In this document: positions 12,995-25,063 of the stretch, piece by piece | Layout of the letters: the number at the start of each line of letters is the position of its first letter | Position numbering within the stretch: the stretch's first letter is position 1 | Assembly: GCF_000485595.1 (NCBI RefSeq) | Contig: NW_014577361.1 | Span: 199,031 to 253,828 of the forward strand | Direction: 5' to 3' | Source: Priapulus caudatus | Lineage: Eukaryota > Priapulida > Priapulimorpha > Priapulimorphida > Priapulidae | DNA length: 54,798 nt | Program-made: the position numbers and the translations under genes | Notes under the pieces: model-generated | What the model saw: only the letters and a program-made list of their open reading frames with translations | What the model was told of the DNA's origin: nothing | Database searches by the model: none

Positions 12995-15688
12995 GTTAGC
13001 AACTTTTTCACGACGCTAAATTTTGACTAAATAAATGTTGACTGTTAATAGTGACGATAATATTGTTAATTATGATAATGATGATAAGGAGGAGGATGAT
13101 GATTACGATGATGATGATGCTGCTGCTGCTGCTGATGCTAATGATGATGATGACGATGATGATGATGACGACGACGACTACTTAGACCGTATCTACAAGT
13201 TCATCACTTTTATCGAATATGCGTAGGATGAAAAATATAGCATTTATATGTTCGAACCCACGTATCCTCCGTTTTATAACCTTTATCGCGTCAAATGCCG
13301 CGCCATCAAGCAACATGTTATGGAAAGTACAAATATCACCCGACATCCGCTATTGCAATATTTGTCTCACTTTGGTGGTTTTGCAATTATGCGTCGAGAG
13401 AGAGAAAGAAAGCGAATTTGTTCTGCGGCCCGCATAAGCGACATTTCCGAAACAACCTGATATGATGAGCAGCGTAATACAATCATGGTCGCTCATGTAG
13501 AACTATTGACAATCAGACTTCACCAACGTTTTCACTCCTAAATTTAAAGACAGAACTCGCAGAATGCGCGCTCCCGTAATGCCGTCTCTCAATATCGCCT
13601 GATGAGATCAGATTCGATTTACGAGATGAAATGTAAATCTTTCGATTTCTCGTCGGCAGCGATCCGAACCGAGGCGACATGGACGTGGCGACGCAGTGGC
13701 CTAAGCACACGATCGACGAGCGATACCACCAGGTGCTCAGTACAGGCTACCTCACGTGGGGCACAGCGCCGCGCATGCGCCAATGCGATTTTTGGCGGGA
13801 AATCGTGCCTTCCGTCAACGAGATTGTAATTCAGAAAACAGGTGAGAGAGCTTTCTTTCCATTATCTCTTTTGTCATCAACGGACATTCTGCGACATAAG
13901 GTAATCGTCTAACAGGTGAAAGAGTCATGCATAGTCTTCAGCAGCCGATGTTCCTCCTTTTCTTTGCTAGTAGCAACTACCACCTAGAACTCACCTATTA
14001 TGTCTGTCTCAGCAATATATCCACAACCCCTCCCCTTAGATAGCCTTGATACGTCGGTCAATCTAGACCAGTCTGTACGTGTTGTTCAAGCGCACACGCC
14101 AAAACATCGACTTTGTATAAGTGCATAGTAGAATATCGTAGCCAGGCATTTTCTGTTAGAATGTCCCTATCAATGATTGTGTGGCACTGTCAAGTATTGC
14201 GTGGTTACGAGAAATGATTGCACACAGACAGACAGACAGACAAACAGACAGAATTACCTGTCAATCACTCTAGACGGATAGATAAATTCCAGCATGTTTC
14301 AGAATCACGGGCGAAGAGCAGTAAACATTGTAAATTTTGGACAAGAAATATTTAATTAAAATTTCTAATTAAATAAAACTCGAATTCGTACCAGTAACAT
14401 TTCGCTATATAATCGTTGAAAAGGAGTTATACAATTAACCCGGTGTGGTAAACACTTCTATGTAACGAATAACTGTCTTTAATTTAATGACACCTTTGAC
14501 GTTTCTCTTGAGTGTTAATCACACAGTGAAACCATCTTTATAGAACGTGCACCTCTCGATGAGGGACACATTTTCTACTTCCCTTGAGTGACTCTTACAT
14601 ACAGGTTTCACTGTACTATTCATATCCTATAGCCTGCTGTTTATTAGCTATGTATACGGCCCTCGCCGTTAGTAATAGCTGTGTGTGAAGTCCTTTGAAC
14701 ACGCAGAGAAACATTCTCGCCGCGCGTCGTGCGTACGTACAATGAGGACGCAGCTATCGACTCAAGCGCACTGTGATTTCGTGAGCTAGCTACTTCTTCG
14801 TATAATGAGACCCTCACCGCGTTTCGTTCAACACGTATAAACTACACTTATGTAATCACCGTAATTCTTCCTCCATGCACCCCTTAACCTTGCGCTCCGA
14901 TTGCGCGAGAGCTATTTACGAAGTTTAAATGTAGAGCCGCGTGTAAGCCGACTACCTAATTGTACGCGCCGGTTAGTCAATTATTAACGAAGGCCTAATG
15001 GCTTCATTATTGCCATCTATATAGGTATCGCTGTCGGCACGCGAGATTGGATGATTTCCAAGGACTTGAATTTAACCAGCCGTCATTGGCGCCTGTATCG
15101 TTTCCCAGGTGCAAGCGAACGAGGTCTTTTTTTGGTTTGCAGCTCTAAAATCGCACATTTTTTGCCCTAAGAAAGCTAACGATAACATGTTTTACGCTCC
15201 GAAGCCGACGGGAGTGAGGCGGAGTACTTTCTTCGGGCGGAGCATAAGGATACAGTATTCGCGCAGTAATCTATATACATTCCAGTTAGGCAGCAGCAGT
15301 CAGGATGCACTTCTAGGCGGTAGAGTCGCACGCGGAAGACTTTGTTGAGTTTGTTCAATTATGTAAAGCGCTTATCAATATTTTATGTGTCTGCCGTACG
15401 TCGCTATTATTTTTGCACGGACCGCGCGTCGTTTACGCCCCGCTGAAGAATCGGGATCGGATCACGCTCACTTCGTAATTACGACGGCGTGCCGACAGAG
15501 GGCATCTCGAGCGGCGGGCATACTGACAATGGCGCATCGCAGGTTGGCGCGTATGGATTCGGCGACACCTCGGTGACTGGCGTTAGTAGACACGCGCGCG
15601 CGTACTCTTACACACACACACACGCACACACGCATGCACGCACACACACACTCGCGCGCACGCACACACACACCGCACACACACACAC

Positions 15689-15723
<35 letters not shown>

Positions 15724-15796
15724 CACACACACACACACACGCAAAACATCACCACACACACACAACACACACACGACACACACACACACACCACGC

Positions 15797-15835
<39 letters not shown>

Positions 15836-16361
15836 GACACACATACGCGACCCGGCTGTCACCCGCATTCAAGACGAGGCTTCGACGCGCGCATTTGCAC
15901 TGTTTCACGATGTGTACTGCTGTGACTTTAATCGAAGTTTGACGGTTTTGGAGGATTTCAATTGAAATTTACAAGCCGGCTAATAATAAGTATATATCAG
16001 CAGCGGAAACGGCGGCACACAAGTACTGGACGCAGCTAATGCAAACGTAAGCGCCTCTACGCCGCCTTTAAACTGTCCACACCCCTCACACACACAGTAT
16101 CTCTCTCTCTCTCCTCTCGCCTCTCTCTCTCTCTAATCTGCTCTCTCTTCTCTCTTCTCTTCGCTTCTCTCTCCTCTCCCTCCTGCTCGCTCTCTCCAGC
16201 TCACACACTGTCACTACACGACACACTACACACACACACAGCGAGGCGAGCGAGGCGAGGCGACGAGCGAGCAGCGAGCGAGCAGCGAGCACACACACCA
16301 CACACACACACACCCACACACAGCTCGTGCCGGCTTCTCGCTCTTTTTCTCTCCCTCTCTG

Positions 16362-16435
<74 letters not shown>

Positions 16436-17569
16436 TCTCTCTATTTCTTCTACATGTGCTCTCTCTCCAGCGCTATCTCTCGCTCTCCCCCTCTCTCCCC
16501 TCTGTAGCTCTCTCCGCTCCTCTCTTTCTCTATCTCTCTCTCTTTCTCTCTTTCTCTCTTTCTCTCTGTCTCTCTCTCTCTCTCTGTATCTCTCTCGCTC
16601 TCTTTCTCACACACTCTCACATCACTCACTGTCCGCATAATGTGACAGAATCGCTGCAGTTTTTACTGGGAGAAACTCCACTTACTGCGCTGCGCAGTAG
16701 AACCGACAGCGATTCGTGCAGACGCCGGAAGGTTATTCAATGCAGCTGCTCGCCACCAGATAGACATACAGATCATCAGCAGAGATACAGTTGCTGCCTG
16801 AACTGTACTATAGTGAACAGTACTATGATGAACAGTACTATATATATTGAACACTACTATACATAACGGTACTGTGCTGAACCGCATTGTGTTGAACAGT
16901 ACTATATACTGCATGAACAGTACTATGAGTAACAGTATATACTAATACCGAGCAATACTATACTGAACGGTACTATACTGAACAATAGTAATACTGGACA
17001 GCTAGTACTATGATGAACAGAACTGAAACTGAACAGCACTATATTAACAGTACTATACTGATCACTACTATATACTGAACAATACTATATACTGAACACT
17101 ACTATATACGAACAGTCGTATATACTGAACAATACTATATACTGAACAGTACTGTGACAAACGGTACTATACATACTGAGCAGTACTATAATGAAAACAC
17201 AATAATGAACAATACGATATATACTCAGCAATACTATACTCAACAGTACTATACCGAACAGTACTATACTTACAATACTGTACGCAATATATATTTATTG
17301 TCGCTATGATACTCATGTGGTAGGGCGGCCGATACATTTGTTTGTGTTTTATTCAGAATGCCATTGTAAGCGATACTAACCGCAGAGTCTCGTTCTTCTC
17401 TACCCCCCCCCCCGCCTTCAAGTTGATTCGATATCGAATTGTCGTTACAGGTGGCCGGCTGTGTCCACGAACAGCAGGTACGAGCGCTCTCCGAGTCGGT
17501 GACGTCAGGCGTGTCGTCATCGTCGCCGTGTGTATACTTCTGGCCGCGGCAGGCGACATAGGACATTAG
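11472..17569 (+). CDS. Acetylcholinesterase-like carboxylesterase, complete, 3 coding exons
   Basis: The coding exons 11472-12994, 13660-13841 and 17451-17569 join in consistent phase to give 607 residues. An N-terminal signal peptide is visible (hydrophobic run WLFVLISNSGLIL). The alpha/beta-hydrolase triad is present: Ser225 in GESAG, Glu356 in NKDEGSYF and His468 in MHGYEID. The SEDCLYLNVW motif follows MWNPN, whose Trp108 matches the choline-binding Trp of acetylcholinesterases, and GSYFLLY and HGYEIDYILGLPL are also cholinesterase-like. By family knowledge such enzymes hydrolyse choline esters outside the cell; substrate preference cannot be read here, and the nucleophile elbow has Ile where AChE has Phe. 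The third exon adds a C-terminal hydrophobic tail that may anchor the protein. ATG 11472 is chosen because it precedes the signal peptide and sits in a good context (cagccATG). The gene has no frameshift. Confidence 0.93.
13060..13190. repeat. (GAT)n trinucleotide repeat in cholinesterase intron 1
   Basis: GAT and GAC units with a GCT run lie just past the exon 1 donor. The Asp-rich frame is a repeat artefact. Confidence 0.75.
13660..13841 (+). CDS. Cholinesterase coding exon 2 (C-terminal part of the catalytic domain)
   Basis: The acceptor is cgtcggcag and the donor is ACAG|gtgaga. The join with exon 1 restores KSG-DPNRG, matching the family's TG-DPN stretch, followed by QWP, YLTWG and QCDFW. 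The QCDFW segment resembles the Cys-x-Phe-Trp segment near the end of the cholinesterase domain. If the downstream intron were retained, translation would continue for about 23 residues and stop at 13912. Confidence 0.88.
14025..14290. repeat. Dispersed repeat family, copy 1
   Basis: It shares the block CGTCGGTCAATCTAGACCAG near its left end and TACCTGTCAATCACTCT near its right end with the copy at 33765-33975. Confidence 0.5.
15590..15842. repeat. (CA)n microsatellite
   Basis: CA units with CG and single-base interruptions over about 250 bases. Confidence 0.9.
16090..16620. repeat. (CT)n low-complexity block
   Basis: Two CT-rich runs are separated by a CA/GCGAG segment. Confidence 0.9.
16795..17280. 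repeat. Degenerate minisatellite with AGTACTATA core
   Basis: Units of about 14-18 bases (TGAACAGTACTATAT and variants) recur about 30 times. The core contains the palindrome AGTACT. Confidence 0.8.
17451..17569 (+). CDS. Cholinesterase terminal coding exon with hydrophobic tail
   Basis: The acceptor gtcgttacag matches the phase of exon 2 (G + GT GGC). The exon encodes 39 codons ending in a stop, including the hydrophobic run VVIVAVCILLAAAG after RR. An AATAAA signal lies 85 bases after the stop. The tail could be a GPI-attachment signal or a single membrane anchor. Because the motif content is low, the assignment rests on phase, splice site, hydrophobicity and the poly(A) signal. Confidence 0.65.
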
Positions 17570-17653
17570 ATACGTGTACACACACATGTACACGTGTGTG
17601 TATGTCCGTTCGTGTACGTGTGTTGCTGCGTGCATTATCCTCGTAGTAGGCTC

Positions 17654-17659
17654 AATAAA
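17654..17659 (+). terminator. Poly(A) signal AATAAA of the cholinesterase gene
   Basis: A canonical AATAAA lies in a short 3' UTR 85 bases downstream of the stop codon at 17569. Confidence 0.6.
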
Positions 17660-18000
17660 CGTCTCTGGACAGACGCCTGACAAAGTGGCCATGCTAAGCG
17701 ATGGTGGCGGCACCTAGTAGGGCGGCGCGACGGGCTGACCACACCGATAATCTCTGACGTTGAGAGATGAGGCCAGAAATGTGCGGTTCATAAGTCAGCT
17801 GACAGCGCTCTCGTTTTATTTGTTCTTCCCAGCAACACATTATTGTTGGGTCAAGTCATCACCAAGGCGAGGCAAAGCCTTATAATTATATAACGCGTAA
17901 TTATTGGTCAAGTTAAAACACGAACAAAAAAAACGCGAGCTAAAAAACGGCTAAGCTGCTTCTTCTCGATAAAAATGTTTATAGATGTTTTTTTATAATT
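17660..18000. other. No gene recognised
   Basis: Short unique AT-balanced sequence after the cholinesterase 3' end. Confidence 0.5.
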
Positions 18001-18009
18001 CCAATGTAA

Positions 18010-18230
18010 AACGTTCCAGTGTGGAACGCGTTTTATTCCATTGTGGAACGCATTGTAATCTGTTACGGAATGCGTGCCAATCCATTGTGAATAGCGTTTC
18101 GATTGCGTTACGTAACGCGCGCCATTTAATAGTTGAATTCATTGGTTTCCAAGGTGGAACACCCGTACTCTTATATTGTGGAACACGTGGATTTTATCAT
18201 GGAACACGTGCATATTCTACTGTGGAAGGT
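18010..18230. repeat. Degenerate minisatellite with TGTGGAAC core
   Basis: About eight units of roughly 25-30 bases, each with a variant of ATTGTGGAACGCG or ATTGTGGAACACG. The open frame over it reflects the repeat. Confidence 0.7.
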
Positions 18231-18335
18231 GTCAAAATAGCCCGAGCACCTGACTTTAGACTAGCATATTCGCGGGTAGACAGCTGAGCGCACATCATCC
18301 CCTACCCGCCGTACATATGGTATCACACACTGCTA

Positions 18336-18413
18336 AAGCCCGGCGCACACGTGAGTAAAATGACTCATGCGTCATTTTACTTGAGTAAAATTACTCACGT
18401 GTGCGCCGGGCTT
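18336..18413. mobile_element. Perfect hairpin (MITE-like) element
   Basis: The 23-base arms 18336-18358 and 18391-18413 are exact reverse complements starting AAGCCCGGCGCACACG. A second hairpin (AAAATGAC and GTCATTTT) is nested between them. No coding capacity. Confidence 0.75.
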
Positions 18414-19670
18414 AAGACACGTAGTATGTACTCAAGTCACCCATACGGGATATAAGTCTATATAAGATTGCTTCGTTAATGTGTTTATATAGATAGTTTT
18501 CAGGCAGAGAAATTTTAATCTCACAGTATCTACAGTAAAGCGCCAGAATTGTTTCGTTTTGTTTTGCTTTTGATTTATTCCTATATTGTTTCTGTATTTT
18601 CCCGTTATTCAAGATATTGTACCGTTTATGCTCAAACTCTCCATCGTGCCAGTGATCCAATTTACATCACCGTATTGAAAACATGTCTTAGATGCATGTA
18701 TATATAAGTGTGATTTTTGTATTTGATTATATAATTATTACTTTTCGAACGAGTTTTTTTTATCGTAGTCATTCATTCGTTGGCTAGTGCTTTCGCTAAC
18801 ACCACATGCACTGCTACGTCTAGCCTCTTTTTACTTTTTGAACCCATGCTAATACAAATTAATAAACGTTCAAATTAATTTATCTTTAATCAATTCGAAG
18901 GCGAAGCACTTAGGCGATAAAACAATGCCATGGCAGCGTGTCCCGTCATGGTAAAATCCACAGTACTGGAAAACGGGTACGGGTCCGCTGAGCTTGACTG
19001 TGTATAATCTTGTGATACCGATATAGAAAGAACGCGTGTGCATGGAGTGAAAACTACGAAAATCGAAAAGGTTTGCCTGAAATTTGAGTAAATTTCTAAC
19101 TAGTGAAATTCGCATTCTAATTGGTCAGCCTAGCAGTAAATTGTAACACGTGATCTTATAAGTCATAAATGCTCCTTAGATTTTGAAATCAGCATCATGG
19201 AATTACGAATTTCGAATGATCATTCTAGGCTTTCGTAGGAAATGTATATACTCGGCGTTTATTTGACTACGCATAATAAACGCACAGGCCACGAGTTCGA
19301 GTATTTCCAAACTCGCGCTAGGCATCAAAGATATATCGTTCGTAATTGCTCATATTTACTACATGTTCTAAATTACGTGTTGTTGCAATTAAACCCCACA
19401 CTGCCCCAGTTATACTTTTTAAGAATATATTATTAATCGAATTTACTATTTCCCATATTACAGGACTGCAATAGATTTATCTATAGTTAATCCATAGAAA
19501 CGATGAAACATTGTTTTATATTATTACCCCATACCTATAAATAATCTTGAAGTCTTGTATCTGAATTGTATGTAATTAATTACTATAAATTATATTTAGT
19601 ACACGTTTCTGATGCCAGTCTTTAAGAAACCATCGTGTAAGTTATAACTGCTGTAAGAGTGTACTATACG
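18414..19670. other. No gene recognised
   Basis: AT-rich, mostly unique sequence. None of the short open frames shows a motif or credible splice borders. Confidence 0.5.
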
Positions 19671-19675
19671 CTCCA

Positions 19676-19694
19676 CAAACACACAAACACACAC

Positions 19695-19748
<54 letters not shown>

Positions 19749-19790
19749 CATCACACAGCACACACACACACACCACACACACACACTCAC
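19676..19790. repeat. (CA)n microsatellite
   Basis: CA units leading into the GACAATTACCCC array. Confidence 0.9.
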
Positions 19791-19794
19791 TCAA

Positions 19795-20145
19795 TTACCC
19801 CCCCGACAAATACCCCCCGGACAATCCGAACCTCCCCCGCCGACATATTAGAACCCGCCGCGACAATTTACCCACCCGTGGACAATTACCCTCCGGACAT
19901 TTTACCCCCTGACAACTTACCACCGCGAACCAAGTCAGCCCCCGGACATTTTACCCCCGCCGACAATTACCCCTCGGACCAATGACCACGCCGGCGACAT
20001 TTATCCCGCGGACAATTACCCCCCGAGCATTTACCCTCCGGACAAACCTCCACGCCGCGAGCCAATTACGTCCGGACAAAACAGCGCCTCGACCATACCT
20101 CGGACATTTGAGCTCCCCGCGACAATTAGCTCCCCGCGGCATTTT
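19795..20145. repeat. GACAATTACCCC minisatellite, forward orientation
   Basis: Units of about 14-18 bases (GGACAATTACCCCC and variants with GACATTTACC) repeat about 20 times. Confidence 0.8.
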
Positions 20146-20740
20146 AGGAGGAGGAGATTAGAGGACGACGCGGAGAAAATGGCGGAGGAGATGAGGGGTC
20201 GAGAAGGAGAGGCTAGAGGCGGCTGCGCCGTGTGTGGTCTGGCCGAGAGGAAGAGAGGAGGGAGCAATGTGATTGGCGAGGAGGAGCGAGAAGGCACGGA
20301 CGGCTAGAACGCGCCCTCCTTCTTGATTTTTCCTCTCCCTCCTACCTCGCTCCCTCCCACCTCCTCTTCTCCTCCTCCTCCGCCTCCTCCACCTCTCTTA
20401 CTCCTCTCCCATCTCCGTCCCTCCTCCCACCTTCTCCCATCCTCCTCGCTCCACCAATTGCTTCTCCGTCCTCCTCTCCTCCACCACGCGGTCGTCCCTA
20501 TCGTTTCTCCCCCTCCCTCCTCCTCTATCCACCTCCTTATTCCTTCCTCACCTCCTCCTGCTCTCTTTCCTCCTCCCACTCTCCTCTCCTCCTCTCTTCC
20601 TCCTCCTTTACTCGGTTACTCCCCTCTCTCTCCTCCTGCCAGCGTCCCCACCTCTCTCCTCCTCCTCCTCCACCTACCTTCTTTCCATCCTCCTCGACCC
20701 TCCTCCCTGTATCACTGTTTGTTCAACACATAAGATAATA
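20146..20740. repeat. GA-rich then CT-rich block between the two minisatellites
   Basis: Purine-rich GGAGGAG sequence (20146-20300) switches to pyrimidine-rich CCTCCTC sequence (20308-20720), giving opposed arms. Confidence 0.75.
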
Positions 20741-20759
20741 CACAAACAAGTGAGGCGAA

Positions 20760-20955
20760 ATTCCGGGGTTGATGTCGTGGGGGTGAATGTCAGGGAGTAA
20801 GATTGTCCGGGGGGCTAATTGCGGGAGGTAAATGTCCTGGGGTAATTGTCCGGGGGTATTGTCGCGCGGGAGTAAATCGTCCGGGGGGTTAATGGTCCGG
20901 GGGTAAATGTCCGCGGGGTTAATTGTCCGGGCTCGATTGTCGGGGGTATTCTTCT
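20760..20955. repeat. GGGGTAATTGTCC minisatellite, reverse orientation
   Basis: The same unit as at 19795-20145 but on the opposite strand, about ten copies. Confidence 0.8.
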
Positions 20956-20959
20956 AAGA

Positions 20960-22800
20960 ACCTCACTCACAACACCACCACACGCACGCAACGCACGCAC
21001 GCACGCACACACATATATATATGTATATATATATATATATATATACATATATATGTTAGTGGCGAGCAAAGACGAGCAAGACATTGTATAGTCTATGATA
21101 TACCGAACAAGACGAGCTCAATAGCTCCCAATCAAATTACCTAAAGTCATTATTGTAATCAATGAATAGTAATTTAATAAGAGGAATTTTCATCTGCTAG
21201 GTGAGCAGCTGACATCAATGTAGCTTTCGTTGTCGTGTCGTGCGTGCATCCACGAGGTTTCAGTATAAGTACGTTTCGAGATTTATTACAGTGGATATCA
21301 TTATATATGTTATTGACGTATAATTAGTTTTGCGGGGATATGCGTATGACAGGAAACACTTTTTTTTTTTATCAAACCGATACGTTGGCTAATGAGTAAG
21401 ATTGTTAATTTTTGTTACAATAGTATAACGTGAGTGTAACATTTCGCAGTATCATCTGAGTTCAATGCATGTATTTAGTAGAGAATAAAGCAGGGCGTTG
21501 CTCCCATTTCTTGACAGTAGTCACGTGCAAACAGTAACTGTTTGGATAAAGGTTGAGGATGGATGAAATTTCATGCGAGCTGTAATACAATGTCGGTGTT
21601 TGCTAGAAAATTGTACTTCGTTGTTTACGGTTTTCGTGTTAATAATATTTTATTGATCTACGTCATACGGTTCCGCTTGTTGACCGGGTTATTATAGAAA
21701 TTAATGTATGCGCATTAGAACACATACATATAATTGCTATAATGGTCTCAATTTATAATAAAAAAACTATGTCTAATTTGTAATATCTACTTGTTTGAAC
21801 TATTTTGTGTTTTAGTAGGTTTATTTCTCTGACTTGTTGACTCGGACTCCGCTTGTTACTCTCCGACGCTCGTTCTGCGAACACGAATTCCGATTCGAAT
21901 AAACAAACGTAGATGCGAATGACGGTAAACGCTTCGTGTGCCGCTTTAGCGATCAATAACCGAGCACAATCAATACAAAACATTTCATGCGAGGCATCTT
22001 TTCGCAAATTTTCAGTTTGTGTGAATTGTCGCGAGCGGTGCGAATCAACGCAGAGACACAGTCTCTGATAATCGCTTCGTGTCGGCGTGCAAAACGCGAA
22101 ACTGCGCGATGGCTTAATCTCGCAGATGTGCAGCAGCAATATTACGCTAGCGTCCGATGTGCTGCTGTCCGCACGCCGAGCGAACGGCCGCGGGGCGTAT
22201 TGACCGAATCGGAAGCGTCACGATGTGAAGACGGGAAGACGAAACATGTTCGTTGCTCGTGAGAGACATCGCGGTGACGAGCTGGCTGAAAAAGATCCGA
22301 GCATTAGCTGCTCGAAACTGCACGAATCAAAATTCCTGTCCGCGCGAGACATCGCCATCTGTAATCTATAGAGTTAAAACATCTCTAGTTGGTGTACAGC
22401 CAAAAAAATACTTGTGTGCACGATGTAGAGTTTGTTGTTGGTGTCGTATTCTCGTCTCTACTGGTCGTTCTACGCTGTATCAAACACGCTAAGGTTTACT
22501 CATTGTTTGCAGTGAAAACATGTCTACTACGTGCACGGTTTTGATGTTCCGATGTTTGCTGCAAGTTGGCTGTTTTTGTCAGTTCTTTAACAACTATTTA
22601 CTGGTTTCGGAAATAAACAATGTAAAATAGGGGGCACTTGTTTTTGACGCAATTAGACTATTGACTCTCAACACGCTATGTTTATTTTCTTCTTCTTCGC
22701 ATTGCAGTTTGTCGAGACCGCAGTAAAATGCCTGCCACCAATAATCATCGTACACACGTGAAAATATTTATACTTAGTTCTGCTTCAAGTAAAAGTCAGG
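20960..22800. other. No gene recognised; CA and TA microsatellites at the left end
   Basis: CA and TA runs at 20965-21052, then largely unique sequence. 21850-22500 is GC-richer with open frames on both strands but no recognisable domain. Confidence 0.45.
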
Positions 22801-22826
22801 GTTATTAGGGCATGTTGTATAGGAAG

Positions 22827-22827
<1 letters not shown>

Positions 22828-22872
<45 letters not shown>

Positions 22873-23006
22873 CGTACGTACGTAGTACTAGTAAGTAACG
22901 TAACGTAACGAACCGTAACGGTAACAACCGTAAACGTAAACCGAACCGTAAACGGTAACNNNNNNNNNNAAAGTATAGGTAGTTAGGTGATGTTGTAGTA
23001 GTAAGA

Positions 23007-23045
<39 letters not shown>
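22828..23045. repeat. (TA)n tracts flanking a degenerate GTAAC repeat and an assembly gap
   Basis: TA runs at 22828-22870 and 23008-23045 enclose ACGTACGTACG and CGTAACGG words around the N run. Confidence 0.8.
22960..22969. other. Assembly gap (10 N)
   Basis: Ten Ns inside low-complexity sequence. The length is probably a placeholder. Confidence 0.97.
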
Positions 23046-23046
<1 letters not shown>

Positions 23047-23469
23047 TATTCGCCGTTGAGCATAATGACATAAGCGACACACCGCAAGCAAATAACTTGT
23101 CTGACCTCAAACCGCAAAGCCTATGTTTAAAACGCGAGTAAAATAATGACACGTTGTGATGTGGTTAACGACTGCAGCGCTAAAGATAAAATTGCATTCG
23201 TTGTTAAACAAGTAAGAATAGAAAAAAATGTTTGCACAATCATTAACCTAAAGCCCTGGTGACATTTCGGTCAGCGTTGTCAATTGTGTTCTTTGTGATG
23301 ATAGTTTGAATGCTTTACCACATTCACTCCTCTGCGTCAGTAGATCGGAGGTATTTTCTGAATCAACAGTAGCGTTTCCGCATGCGTACAGGCTTTTCGT
23401 TACCGTGCATCTACGCTCCCAGCAGGCCCCTGCTTAGCCTGTCTCTCCCCACCCGCCTGCTATCTGCCT

Positions 23470-23560
23470 CACCTATTGTTTGCCCGTCTATCTGTCTGCC
23501 TCCTTGTCTGCCTGTCTATCTGTCTGTCTGCCAGTCTGCCTGTCTGCTTTTCTGTCTGCC

Positions 23561-23631
<71 letters not shown>

Positions 23632-23716
23632 ATATCTGTTTGTTTGTTTGTTTGTTTGTTTGTCTGTCTGTTTGTTCGTCTGTCTGTCTGTCTGTTTGTT
23701 TGTATGTCTGTCTGTA

Positions 23717-23775
<59 letters not shown>

Positions 23776-23813
23776 TGTCTGTATGTCTGTCTGTATGTCT
23801 GCCTGCCTGCCTG

Positions 23814-23892
<79 letters not shown>

Positions 23893-23895
23893 GCC
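23470..23895. repeat. (CTGT)n microsatellite
   Basis: CTGT units with TTTG and CTGC variants over about 430 bases. The long open frames on both strands are artefacts. Confidence 0.95.
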
Positions 23896-23899
23896 GTCT

Positions 23900-24264
23900 G
23901 TTTGCGCGCCTGCCTGCCTTACATGTCCGCTTGCCAGCTTGCCTATCTGTCTGCCAACCTTCATGCCTGCCCCCTACCTTCCTTTTTGTCCGCCCGTCAG
24001 CGCGACCACCTACCGTTTCGCCAATACACCGACGAGACGACCAATTGACTTGCTAACAGACAACGCGGCGGACGGCACGCGGCGGTTAGTTAGGCCGAAT
24101 CGCCTGCCATTTTTTGCTCAGCTGTTTGTTACGCCGCCGATTAGGGCTTCGTTTGAACCGTTAACAACGTCAACGATGTTCAGTGAATCACTAACGCCAC
24201 CCACGAAACTTCTTTCGCCATGACATGGAAGCTTTGTCACAGTGGCATTGATCATGAAATAGGA

Positions 24265-24309
<45 letters not shown>

Positions 24310-24970
24310 GATAAATTATGAATATAGAATTAGAGTAAGAATGGAGGAACTGGGAAATTTGTCACCAGGGCTGTTCATAATTCAAATAAAAGAGATAACT
24401 TACGCTAAGGGATATAGATAATGTATGTAATGAATAATATGTATGTATATATATATGATATTATAATGGCAAAGAAATATTTCTCGATAGATAGAAAAAA
24501 TATTCACATGATTAGATTTCTACGAATCGAATTACCCACAGAGATGATCTTCTGCAGGGAGTATAGAACTATTTATTAAGAAAACTATCACGGACCTGCG
24601 CTCACGAGTTCGTAATCTAGTTTTATAACCATATGACGTAACTACGCCTAATTGAGCTAATTACCCAAACTCTCTAACTAATTACCTTTGCCCTGAAAGC
24701 GAATGAAGTTCCCGACACTTTCAGGGCAGCGCAAGCGAACAGAGAATAGCTTGAATAAGTGCGATAGGTTTCTAGCGCGGTGAGTTGTAACGACTACATG
24801 CCGGGTGTTGTTTGCGCAGCAATTTACCTTCAAACACCGTAACAATTTCGTGCTAACCTAAATGGCTCGTCACTTTGTCTGCTGGATGAGCGGATATTTA
24901 TATCGACCAACCTAAATAATTACCGAAGAAAATCGAGTGGCGTTTATGCGAAAGTAGGCGAGGAGGCATC
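23900..24970. other. No gene recognised
   Basis: Unique sequence with a (TA)n tract at 24270-24306. Confidence 0.5.
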
Positions 24971-24974
24971 GGTG

Positions 24975-25063
24975 ATGGGGGTTAACAGCAGCATGCCGGA
25001 CAGCCCGCTCAGTCTGCTGCCTGCGGCTGTGTACGATCTCGCGTACAGTCACGGAAGCGAGCG
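24975..25063 (+). CDS. Candidate first coding exon of the GYGHDD gene
   Basis: ATG 24975 opens 29 codons plus two bases (MGVNSSMPDS... to SHGSER) before gcg|gtgagag. It has GC-rich, codon-like composition. Its phase (two bases left over) is exactly what the exon at 25832 needs. It would place about 30 residues before the hydrophobic segment. A separate gene or chance are the alternatives. Confidence 0.4.

Larger units (their letters stand above)
13842..17450 (+). other. Large cholinesterase intron 2, repeat-filled
   Basis: This 3.6-kb intron contains a diverged dispersed repeat (about 14025-14290), a (CAGA)n run near 14225, a CA-rich block (15590-15842), CT-rich blocks (16090-16200 and 16337-16620) and a degenerate AGTACTATA tandem array (16795-17280). 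I see no further exon in it. Confidence 0.6.

Noticed and set aside
23382-24223. Cys/Leu/Ser-rich frames over the CTGT array
   Set aside because: Period-4 microsatellite read in all frames; open on both strands for compositional reasons.
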